Translations under genes and position numbers: made by a program | The notes under the pieces: model-generated | The model's database searches: none | What the model saw: only the letters and a program-made list of their open reading frames with translations | Told to the model about the DNA's origin: nothing | NCBI GenBank assembly: GCA_009783395.1 | Contig: WRHA01000242.1 | Coordinates: 1-5,068 of the forward strand | Length of the DNA stretch: 5,068 bases | Source of the DNA: Defluviitaleaceae bacterium | GTDB taxonomy: Bacteria; Bacillota; Clostridia; Lachnospirales; WQUN01 | Reading direction: 5' to 3' | Shown here: piece after piece, positions 1-5,068 of the stretch | Numbering within the stretch: position 1 is the stretch's first letter | Layout of the letters: every line of letters begins with the position of its first letter

Positions 1-585
1 TTCGCTTAAAATTGCGCCGAACGAGGGTGGTTTTTCGTTGGTGGCAAGGCCGAGTCGGCGCGTGCCACTCGCCGACGTTGCTCCATCCGTTTTCGGGCCG
101 CGAAGCAAAATTCCCACAAAAATCGCCGAAATCACATGCGCCGCAAGCAAAATATGCCCCACATGTACGCTCTGAAACATCCCCGCTCCGACAACGCCTA
201 AAATAAAAATCGGCCCCGCGTTATTGCAAAAGGCCAGAAGATGCTGTGCATCTCGTGCAGAAATTTGCTCCGTCCGTCGCAGGTCTGCGACGGTTTTCGC
301 GCCGACGGGATAGCCCGAGGTTATTCCTGCAAAAAAAGCAAAGCCCGCCGCGCCGGGCAGGCGAAATAATTTTTGCATAACAGGGGAAAAAAGCTTGGCG
401 AAAATTTGTGCAAACCCTGATAAAACCAGCATATTTGTCGCAATCATAAAGGGCAAAAGCGCGGGCAAAACATTGTTGAACCACAATAATAGGCCCTCCC
501 GCGAAGCTGTTAAAACAATTTGCGGAAATATTAACAAAAAAATGTTGAACATCACGAGGAGAATTGCTATAATCAAAAATAACAC
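1..585 (-). CDS. ylbJ: YlbJ-like sporulation integral membrane protein, N-terminal half (cut by window edge)
   Basis: The minus-strand frame is open from a stop at 621-619 to base 1, giving about 195 residues of a family usually near 400. The protein is hydrophobic: one membrane segment at residues 2-20, then REGLLLWFNNVLPALLPF (29-46), GYPVG (91-95) and CNNAGPIFILGVVGAGMF (120-137). These are hallmarks of the nucleoside-recognition/Gate domain shared by YlbJ and SpmA/SpmB. A hydrophilic loop (about 162-195) runs to the edge. B. subtilis YlbJ is a mother-cell membrane protein needed for heat-resistant spores, and its substrate is unknown. The start is uncertain. I chose GTG at 585, which keeps the first membrane helix whole. 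TTG at 576 has a GGGA about 10 bases upstream, and ATG at 552 has no ribosome binding site. The gene is divergent from the HlyD-like gene. Family assignment is firm; the exact orthologue is less so. Confidence 0.82.
   Translation of the reverse strand, partial: MLFLIIAILLVMFNIFLLIFPQIVLTASREGLLLWFNNVLPALLPFMIATNMLVLSGFAQIFAKLFSPVMQKLFRLPGAAGFAFFAGITSGYPVGAKTVADLRRTEQISARDAQHLLAFCNNAGPIFILGVVGAGMFQSVHVGHILLAAHVISAIFVGILLRGPKTDGATSASGTRRLGLATNEKPPSFGAILSE
545..580 (+). promoter_or_regulatory. Vegetative (sigma-A type) promoter for the HlyD-like/yggS transcript
   Basis: TTGAAC (545-550) is followed by a 17-base spacer and a perfect TATAAT (568-573). A TG at 565-566 gives an extended -10 (TGcTATAAT). 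Transcription would start near 580, leaving a leader of about 83 nt before the ATG at 663. The promoter overlaps the first codons of the divergent ylbJ gene, so the two units are physically interlocked. It is called by consensus match only. Confidence 0.6.
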
Positions 586-592
586 GTCCCGG

Positions 593-622
593 TTGTTAAA
601 TTGATTGTTAAGAATTTGTTAA
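593..622 (+). repeat. Three TTGTTAA direct repeats in the divergent control region
   Basis: TTGTTAA occurs at 593-599, 605-611 and 616-622, with start-to-start distances of 12 and 11 bases, about one helical turn. Weaker copies may follow (TTCGTTA at 626, TGTTTAA at 635). They sit in the untranslated leader of the rightward transcript and just upstream of the ylbJ start. They could be an operator array or simply AT-rich leader; no protein can be named. Confidence 0.4.
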
Positions 623-662
623 AAATTCGTTACGTGTTTAAGGAAAAAGAAGGGAGCGCGAA

Positions 663-2240
663 ATGGCAGGACGGCATCAAAATCCGAGAAGACGCAGACC
701 AATGCAATCGCAGGCATCACCGCATTCTGTCGATCGCAGACCCTCCCGAAAGAAGCCAAGGTTGCCCGCACGCCGCGGGATGACCTTCTCAGCAAAGCTT
801 GTTATCGGTCTGTTTTTCCTGTTTGTGGTTGTTTACATGGCCAGGGGTGTGCATGAATTTTTCCGACAACCCGTCGACATCATGACGCTTCGGCTCGGCA
901 ACGTTGAGCGCGAGGATTCTGTGCAGGGAATGATTATCCGTTACGAGGATGTTTTCTTTGCCGACAGGGACGGGCGTGTTGCCTTCGAAGTGCTGGATTT
1001 TGATCGGGTTCGCAGAGGAGATTTGGTGGCGAGTGTCCAGGATATTGAAGAGGTAATACGGATAGAGCGGGACTTGGTGCAAATCAGGCGTGAAACCATA
1101 TCCGTTCACGAAATGCGACACGCAACAACAACCGACCCGCACGTCGGTCGCGTAAACGCAAGCCTTCAAAACCGTATGAACAGGCACGCACCCAACAATA
1201 TGGAAAGAAACATGTCCGAAATGTACGCGCTTCTCGCCACACTTACACAAATAACCGAGAATCGGAACAATATGATAACAACGGAATCCATGCACGCTCG
1301 CGGCGACCTGACTCGTCGTTACGGAATTTTGAACGATCAATTTCAAATGAATTCAAACGATATTTATGCGACGCGCACCGGGATTATGTCCCCGCTGATA
1401 GACGGATTTGAAAACCGGGAAGGATTTACGCCCGATACAATGACCGGATTGGATCGCGAACAGGTTCGCATGAGCGCGGATCTCGACACGATAATTCCCG
1501 GTCGCGAGGTTTACAGGGGTGACGGTATTTTTAAAATCGTGGGAAACACGTGGTATATTGCATCGTGGGTGCCGCACGAAATGGTTCATGGCTTTGTGTA
1601 TGGCGACCATCGCATAATTTATCTTGAAAGCGACACAACCGGGCGGTTCGAACGTGTACCCGTACGCGTTCATCATATAAACCCGACCCACCGCGATACC
1701 TTTATAATTTTCAGAACAAACCATAATGTAGTTGAATTTTTATCCCAGCGAAACGTGAATATTCGGATGGCCGGCAGTGTTCAGCGTGGGTTTACGGTTC
1801 CGTCGTCGGCGATTGTAACTCGCAGGTTTTATCAAATTCCGCTGACACACATCCACGAGCGCGACGAATTCTATTATGTACTGCATCGTGGCGAAACGAC
1901 GGTTGTGTATGTGCCGATTGAAGTCGCAAGGAGATCCGATACCCATGTGTACGTATTGGAAGATATTTTTCCCCTGAGAATGGGAGACACGCTTGCTGCC
2001 GTCCCGCATGATCCGCCATATCCTCCGCACATGCTTTCCGAAAACAACATTGACATCGTGCAAGGGATTTATCGCGCACAACTAAATGTCACGCGTTTCG
2101 CCGAAGTGGACATCGACCACGAAGCCTTCGAAGCGGGTGCAGGTGTGTTAATCGATCCCGTAAGGAATCCGCATATCAGCCAGTTCGATACGATTATTAC
2201 GGACGCGTCGATGGTGCGTGAGAATCAGGTGGTGCGCTAA
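663..2240 (+). CDS. HlyD-like membrane-fusion/efflux adaptor protein, single-pass
   Basis: The protein has 525 residues. It begins with a cytoplasmic tail very rich in Arg/Lys (residues 3-39), then one membrane helix (about 44-61), then a large extracytoplasmic part. The parts resemble Gram-positive HlyD-family adaptors: a first beta/lipoyl-like segment (about 75-125), a charged helical region likely to form a coiled coil (about 125-235), a second beta segment containing GIFKIVGNTWYIASWVP (288-304), and a beta-barrel-like stretch with GFTVPSSAIVTRR (376-388). Such adaptors normally link a membrane transporter to the outside, but no transporter gene adjoins it and its partner is unknown. The ATG at 663 is supported by AGGGAG at 651-656, six bases upstream. 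ATG at 702 and ATG at 780 are in frame but lack this site, and the latter would remove the basic tail. The stop overlaps the yggS start by one base. The family is inferred from architecture and from its usual position before yggS in Clostridia. Confidence 0.72.
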   Translation: MAGRHQNPRRRRPMQSQASPHSVDRRPSRKKPRLPARRGMTFSAKLVIGLFFLFVVVYMARGVHEFFRQPVDIMTLRLGNVEREDSVQGMIIRYEDVFFADRDGRVAFEVLDFDRVRRGDLVASVQDIEEVIRIERDLVQIRRETISVHEMRHATTTDPHVGRVNASLQNRMNRHAPNNMERNMSEMYALLATLTQITENRNNMITTESMHARGDLTRRYGILNDQFQMNSNDIYATRTGIMSPLIDGFENREGFTPDTMTGLDREQVRMSADLDTIIPGREVYRGDGIFKIVGNTWYIASWVPHEMVHGFVYGDHRIIYLESDTTGRFERVPVRVHHINPTHRDTFIIFRTNHNVVEFLSQRNVNIRMAGSVQRGFTVPSSAIVTRRFYQIPLTHIHERDEFYYVLHRGETTVVYVPIEVARRSDTHVYVLEDIFPLRMGDTLAAVPHDPPYPPHMLSENNIDIVQGIYRAQLNVTRFAEVDIDHEAFEAGAGVLIDPVRNPHISQFDTIITDASMVRENQVVR

Positions 2241-2974
2241 TGGCAGCAGAACATACCGGCAACATAAGTGAGAATGTGGCCCGTGTACGCGAGGTAATAA
2301 GCGCGTCTGCGAAAAAAGCAGGTCGCGACCCCGCTGAAATCAAGATAATCGGCGTAACAAAAACGGTGGGCGTTTCGCGGATAAACGAGCTTTTGGAAGC
2401 GGGAGTTATGGAAATCGGCGAAAACCGCGTGCAAGATTTCCTTCCAAAGTACGAATATTTTTTCGACAAAGAAATTCGTCCGCACAAGTGGCATTTTATC
2501 GGTCATCTGCAAAGAAACAAGGTGAAATATATTATCGACAAGGTAGACTTGATTCATTCCGTCGATTCGATTGCCCTCGCGGAGGAAATAAATAAGCGCG
2601 CCGAGGCGATCGGAAAGGTACAAAATATACTGGTTGAAATAAACATATCGAACGAATCCAGCAAGTTCGGTATCTCTCCGGATGAGATTCTAGCATTTGC
2701 GAAAAACCTCGAAAAATCGCGCTTCTTGAGGCTTTCCGGCTTGATGTGTGTTGCGCCATTTGTAGAAAATGCTGAAGAAAACCGTGTATTTTTCACTAAA
2801 ATGCAAAACTTAAGTGTTGACATCCAAGAGGTTTACCAGTATGATACAAATTCAACAAAGTTGTCCTTTGATCTTAGTATGGGAATGACAGGAGACTATG
2901 GTGTCGCTACGGAATGTGGCGCAACCATGTTGCGAATCGGAACTGCTCTTTTTGGAGAGCGTCACCAAATATAA
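2240..2974 (+). CDS. yggS: YggS family pyridoxal phosphate homeostasis protein
   Basis: The 244-residue protein is full length for the YggS/YlmE/PLPBP family (alanine-racemase-like fold type III barrel without racemase activity). It binds pyridoxal 5'-phosphate in the cytoplasm and buffers vitamin B6 and amino/keto-acid pools. Visible family motifs are IIGVTK with the Schiff-base lysine K41, GENRVQD (60-66), WHFIGHLQRNK (84-94), EINISNESSKFG (133-144), LSGLMCVAP (166-174), and the phosphate-binding end LSMGMTGDY plus ATMLRIGTALFG (212-239). The start ATG shares its A with the TAA of the upstream gene (TAATG), and AGGTGG lies just before it inside the upstream gene. Translational coupling is therefore likely. 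The segment 2761-2880 (residues about 175-214) is only about 32% GC, well below the rest of the gene, and falls in a variable part of the family. Assignment is secure. Confidence 0.97.
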   Translation: MAAEHTGNISENVARVREVISASAKKAGRDPAEIKIIGVTKTVGVSRINELLEAGVMEIGENRVQDFLPKYEYFFDKEIRPHKWHFIGHLQRNKVKYIIDKVDLIHSVDSIALAEEINKRAEAIGKVQNILVEINISNESSKFGISPDEILAFAKNLEKSRFLRLSGLMCVAPFVENAEENRVFFTKMQNLSVDIQEVYQYDTNSTKLSFDLSMGMTGDYGVATECGATMLRIGTALFGERHQI

Positions 2975-3064
2975 AAGCAACGCGAGCGCGAAACGTGCGA
3001 CTGATTTTGGGAGGCCGTTTTAAGCGTTAGGCGAGTGATAATTCTATAACAAGGAGGTTCTTGC

Positions 3065-3625
3065 ATGAAAGGTTTTTTCAGAAAAATCAGCGACAAGCTA
3101 TCAAATAATATGCTTGCTCCCGGCGCGGAGGAAACAGACGGCTATTATGACGATTACGATGATTATGATTACGAAGAGCCCGACGCTTATGAAGAACCTG
3201 AACCCGTTCGACTACGTCATGATACAAGGTCTGCACCCGCCTCCGGCGGCAGGAAAAACAACGTCCGTCAGTTGCGCAGTGCCGGAGCGAAGGATAATGT
3301 TTACGGCTTTACGGGCGCGGTAAACGTACACAAGCAATCCGAAACGTATATCATGCATCCGAAAACAATGGAGGATGCGGTTGAAATCGGTAGCCATGTG
3401 CGTAGCGGAAGAATGTGTATCGTTGATCTTACGGGAGTTGCAACCCCCGAAGCGCAACGCATCGCCGATTATCTTTGCGGAAACAGCGATGCCCTCGACG
3501 GCTCTATCACACGTGTAAACAACTCGATTATCGCCGTTTCTCCGCCGAGCCATCGTGTAGTGCCAAACTACCGTGAGGAACCGTCCTTCGATTCAGGATT
3601 CTTAAAAAAAGCAGCTAACGGGTAA
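3065..3625 (+). CDS. sepF: Cell division protein SepF
   Basis: SepF (YlmF) binds the inner membrane through an N-terminal amphipathic helix and bundles and anchors FtsZ at the division site. The 186-residue protein shows the three expected parts. These are a short membrane-binding helix (residues 1-16, MKGFFRKISDKL), a disordered linker (about 20-80), and the SepF domain (about 86-163) with RMCIVDLTGVATPEAQRIADYLCG and GSITRVNNSIIAVSP. The linker begins with an unusually acidic, tyrosine-rich run (27-47) before turning basic. A 25-residue tail follows the domain. The start is fixed by an ideal AGGAGG at 3052-3057, seven bases before the ATG. The 90-bp gap after yggS has no convincing terminator and only a weak -10-like GATAAT (3037-3042) without a matching -35, so co-transcription with yggS is likely. 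Confidence 0.95.
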   Translation: MKGFFRKISDKLSNNMLAPGAEETDGYYDDYDDYDYEEPDAYEEPEPVRLRHDTRSAPASGGRKNNVRQLRSAGAKDNVYGFTGAVNVHKQSETYIMHPKTMEDAVEIGSHVRSGRMCIVDLTGVATPEAQRIADYLCGNSDALDGSITRVNNSIIAVSPPSHRVVPNYREEPSFDSGFLKKAANG

Positions 3626-3649
3626 TTAGATATTTGATAAGCCAAGTGT

Positions 3650-3674
3650 GGGCGACGGGTTTAGTCGCCCTTTT
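3650..3674 (+). terminator. Intrinsic terminator-like hairpin after sepF
   Basis: GGGCGAC (3650-3656), a 7-base loop (3657-3663) and GTCGCCC (3664-3670) form a perfect 7-bp GC-rich stem. It is followed directly by TTTT and then G. It lies 24 bases after the sepF stop. The U-tract is short, so termination may be partial, with some read-through into yggT. Confidence 0.65.
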
Positions 3675-3683
3675 GTGCATTTC

Positions 3684-3717
3684 AGAGGTCGACTATTGTC
3701 TAGAGGTCGACTATTGT
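3684..3717 (+). repeat. 16-bp tandem direct repeat with GTCGAC core
   Basis: AGAGGTCGACTATTGT occurs exactly at 3684-3699 and 3702-3717, with a period of 18 bases. Each copy contains the palindrome GTCGAC. It lies in the sepF-yggT gap just past the terminator hairpin. It could be a two-site operator or a local duplication; I recognise no known binding motif. Confidence 0.6.
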
Positions 3718-3788
3718 GAAAAACCGATGAAGGGAGCGCGGGCGAAGAATTTCATCGTAAATTTGGACGTTCAGCGAATGTTAAAGAT

Positions 3789-4121
3789 ATGGGTTTTTTT
3801 AATATGGGCGCAAATCCGCAAACGGTTTTGGGTAGTGCCGTAAACGCGTTTTTTATGGTGATTTACCTTGTGTTGTTTGTTCGCATAATTATCTCGTGGT
3901 TTCCTGTAAATCGTGACGGGAAGCTGATGCAATTGCTTTTTGCGATAACCGAGCCGGTTCTCGCCCCGATTCGTAAGCTCGTTCAGCGTTCGCCGCTTGG
4001 CGGGCCGGGAATGGTTTTGGATTTTTCGCCGCTTATCGCATTTATTCTTTTGCGGCTTGTGAATAGTATCTTGGTTCCTTTTATCGACAGCGCGGTTATC
4101 GCCGCAGGCTTGAATTTCTAA
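3789..4121 (+). CDS. yggT: YggT family (YlmG-like) small membrane protein
   Basis: The 110-residue protein contains one YggT domain. A membrane helix (about 14-37) ends in the family signature VRIIISWFPV (31-40). A loop with ITEPVLAPIRKLVQRSPLGG (53-72) follows, then GMVLDFSPLIAFILLRL starting the second helix (about 79-98). YggT/YlmG proteins are integral membrane proteins in division-cluster or proC-linked contexts, and bacterial functions proposed for them include osmotic-stress tolerance and envelope or division roles. The start is uncertain: neither ATG at 3789 nor ATG at 3804 has a good ribosome binding site. The only SD-like purine run (GAAGGGAG, 3729-3736) is about 50 bases too far upstream. 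The frame is closed by a TGA at 3717-3719. The leader (3718-3788) shows no clear promoter. The neighbouring yggS and sepF fit the ylmE-ylmF-ylmG order. Confidence 0.92.
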   Translation: MGFFNMGANPQTVLGSAVNAFFMVIYLVLFVRIIISWFPVNRDGKLMQLLFAITEPVLAPIRKLVQRSPLGGPGMVLDFSPLIAFILLRLVNSILVPFIDSAVIAAGLNF

Positions 4122-4136
4122 GGTCGCCTAAAATTT

Positions 4137-4173
4137 TTAACAAAAATGACCATGCCTCCATATGATACAAGTA
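4137..4173 (+). promoter_or_regulatory. Putative promoter for the cupin gene
   Basis: TTAACA (4137-4142, 5 of 6 to TTGACA) and TATGAT (4161-4166, 5 of 6 to TATAAT) are separated by 18 bases. The start of transcription would be near 4173. The -10 box lies inside the 5' arm of the inverted repeat that covers the ribosome binding site, so a transcript starting here would lack the outer arm. Called by consensus only. Confidence 0.45.
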
Positions 4174-4228
4174 TTAGGTCGCGTCAAAATTGCAGACGCG
4201 AGCATTACGGTTTGTCATAGGAGGCATG
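4151..4228 (+). promoter_or_regulatory. Long hairpin sequestering the cupin-gene ribosome binding site
   Basis: CATGCCTCC (4151-4159) pairs with GGAGGCATG (4220-4228). After one bulged A, TATGA (4161-4165) pairs with TCATA (4215-4219), then CAA (4168-4170) with TTG (4212-4214), GTA (4171-4173) with TAC (4206-4208), and TCGCGTC (4179-4185) with GACGCGA (4195-4201). The loop is AAAATTGCA. In RNA, the whole AGGAGG (4219-4224) that serves the ATG at 4233 would be double-stranded. TTTT follows the stem (4229-4232), so it might also act as a weak attenuator. It does not match a riboswitch class I know. Confidence 0.7.
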
Positions 4229-4232
4229 TTTT

Positions 4233-4880
4233 ATGTTTAGTCAGCAAAATTACAACAATGCGTTGCAAATGAATCCGGGACAATACACGGCACAGCAAAG
4301 CAGAATAAATCCGCGCCCGTATCCCATGCCGCACCCGGCACGACCTGTTCCGATGCCGCCGCATCCCGGTCGCATGGGTGAGCAGTTTCCTCAAGGGGCA
4401 TCCGGTTCGATTGTTCGACCCGTCGCTGTTCCGCCTTTGCAAACAACACCGCCGGTTATGCGGCCGCCTACGCCTTTTACCGATTACGGCCCCGCACCTT
4501 TTGTTGTAAACATTGAGGACGCAACCCTCGCTAATGATTACTATCGTCAAACACTGTGGACAGGGCAGCATATGCAGTCCACGCTTATGACAATTCCCGT
4601 CGGGTCGGACATCGGGCTTGAGGTTCACCCGGATAATGACCAGTTTTTGCGCCTCGAGCAGGGGCAGGGTTTGGTGCAAATGGGACCTTCGGAAAATAAT
4701 TTGCCGATGCGTCAAACCGCATTTGCAAATTCAGCCGTTTTCGTGCCCGCAGGGACGTGGCACAATATCACCAATATCGGCACCGAACCCATGAAACTGT
4801 ATGTAATTTACGCGCCGCCGCACCACCCTCACGGCACAGTTCATCCAACGAAGAAAATTGCGGAGCAAATGGAAGATTAG
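4233..4880 (+). CDS. Cupin-domain protein with proline/methionine-rich N-terminal extension
   Basis: The 215-residue protein has two parts. Residues 1-85 are low-complexity, first Asn/Gln-rich (1-25), then rich in Pro, Met, His and Arg (27-80; for example PMPHPARPVPMPPHP). There is no signal peptide or membrane helix. Residues about 90-205 form a single cupin barrel. Motif 1 is the GLEVHPDNDQFLRLEQGQG region (128-146) and motif 2 is FVPAGTWHNITN (170-181). Likely metal ligands are H132, Q137 and H177; the usual second histidine is replaced by D134. The YAPPHHPHGTVHPTK ending (193-207) is typical of a Firmicute cupin family sometimes annotated as mannose-6-phosphate-isomerase-like, with no proven reaction. 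The start is set by AGGAGG at 4219-4224; the ATG at 4226 runs into a stop after four codons. The tail recalls spore-coat or surface proteins, but that is only composition. It is followed convergently, 20 bases on, by an ABC ATPase gene. Confidence 0.88.
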   Translation: MFSQQNYNNALQMNPGQYTAQQSRINPRPYPMPHPARPVPMPPHPGRMGEQFPQGASGSIVRPVAVPPLQTTPPVMRPPTPFTDYGPAPFVVNIEDATLANDYYRQTLWTGQHMQSTLMTIPVGSDIGLEVHPDNDQFLRLEQGQGLVQMGPSENNLPMRQTAFANSAVFVPAGTWHNITNIGTEPMKLYVIYAPPHHPHGTVHPTKKIAEQMED

Positions 4881-4900
4881 AGATCGCCCATAGGTCGCCC

Positions 4901-5068
4901 TCAATTTGAGTAAATTTTCGCAATAATTTCCTCCATCGGCAATGCTTTAATCGAAATATCCGTAAAATGCATCTTGCGCGATAAATTTTCGATAAACCCG
5001 CCGATGGGGGTTTTTTCTGCGTCCACTTCGATTACTATTTCATGCGATGTTTTTTCCTGCACCAGGCG
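4901..5068 (-). CDS. ABC-transporter ATP-binding protein, C-terminal fragment (cut by window edge)
   Basis: Fifty-five residues plus a TGA stop are present on the minus strand; the 5' part lies beyond the right edge. The fragment runs from a beta-strand-rich stretch (HEIVIEVD) to FTDISIKALPMEEIIAKIYSN. The closing pattern, a D-I-S-I strand followed by P-x-E-E-I-I-x-x-I-Y, is typical of the C-terminal accessory region of ABC-2 type exporter ATPases, the cytoplasmic subunit that hydrolyses ATP for a partner permease. No Walker or signature motifs are in the window, so the call rests on the tail alone. It converges on the cupin gene with only 20 bases between the stops and no clear bidirectional terminator in that gap. 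Its permease would be expected outside the window. Confidence 0.6.
   Translation of the reverse strand, partial: RLVQEKTSHEIVIEVDAEKTPIGGFIENLSRKMHFTDISIKALPMEEIIAKIYSN

Noticed and set aside
12..604. Short open frames on both strands at the left end (12-206 plus, 221-484 minus, 395-604 plus).
   Set aside because: The continuous minus-strand frame here carries clear YlbJ motifs; the others are out-of-frame shadows.
789..2081. Several minus-strand open frames opposite the HlyD-like gene.
   Set aside because: They are antisense shadows with His/Cys/Arg-rich composition, no family motifs and no ribosome binding sites.
2975..3064. Possible promoter or terminator in the yggS-sepF gap.
   Set aside because: There is only a lone -10-like GATAAT and no stem followed by a T-run.
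3698..3711. TCTAGAGGTCGAC resembles an XbaI-SalI cloning polylinker.
   Set aside because: No other polylinker sites flank it, and the surrounding bases belong to the natural 16-bp direct repeat.
649..3740. The 12-mer GAAGGGAGCGCG occurs twice (649-660 as the HlyD-like gene's ribosome site, and 3729-3740 in the yggT leader).
   Set aside because: About one exact 12-mer repeat is expected by chance in 5 kb, and the second copy has no start codon beside it.
3634..3843. Plus-strand open frame of about 69 codons spanning the sepF-yggT gap, including a 39-codon version from ATG 3727.
   Set aside because: It has no ribosome binding site, reads through the terminator hairpin and the DNA repeat, overlaps yggT in another frame and resembles no protein family.
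4215..4715. A 166-codon minus-strand frame opposite the cupin gene.
   Set aside because: It is an Arg/Cys-rich shadow of the Pro-rich cupin coding strand, with no recognisable domain.
4881..4910. Possible bidirectional terminator between the convergent cupin and ABC genes.
   Set aside because: TCGCCC is only repeated directly, and CTCAATTTGAG leaves a one-base loop, so no usable terminator stem forms.

Overview
The window looks like chromosomal DNA from an endospore-forming Firmicute, most likely class Clostridia. The grounds are a YlbJ-type sporulation membrane protein, the ylmE-ylmF-ylmG (yggS-sepF-yggT) block of Gram-positive division clusters, strong AGGAGG-type ribosome binding sites and moderate GC content. 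I cannot name genus or species. I see no rRNA, tRNA, CRISPR array, insertion sequence or phage gene.

Layout. Positions 1-585 (minus strand) hold the N-terminal half of a ylbJ-like gene that runs off the left edge. A divergent control region of about 80-120 bp follows, with a good vegetative-type promoter (545-573) that lies inside the first codons of ylbJ, and three TTGTTAA repeats. The plus-strand run then starts: a single-pass HlyD-like membrane-fusion protein (663-2240), which overlaps by one base yggS, the PLP-homeostasis protein (2240-2974). Next comes sepF, the FtsZ membrane anchor (3065-3625). An intrinsic terminator-like hairpin (3650-3674) and a 16-bp tandem direct repeat separate sepF from yggT (3789-4121), a small membrane protein. 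A cupin-domain protein with a long proline/methionine-rich N-terminus (4233-4880) closes the run. The last 168 bases (minus strand, convergent) encode the C-terminus of what is probably an ABC-transporter ATPase. No gene-free stretch exceeds 170 bases.

How the genes fit together. HlyD-like/yggS/sepF/yggT is a recurrent neighbourhood in Clostridia next to division and envelope genes. SepF tethers FtsZ to the membrane, YggT homologues are small envelope proteins, YggS buffers pyridoxal phosphate, and the HlyD-like protein is an envelope adaptor whose partner is unknown. In the order I know from relatives, ylmH and divIVA usually follow yggT. Here a cupin gene follows instead.

The most interesting non-coding signal is upstream of the cupin gene. 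A 78-nt, nearly complete inverted repeat (4151-4228) puts the whole Shine-Dalgarno sequence in the 3' arm of a strong hairpin, while a good promoter has its -10 box in the 5' arm. Transcripts reading through from yggT should therefore hide the ribosome binding site, and transcripts from the gene's own promoter should not. The sequence elements are directly visible; the switch is my inference.
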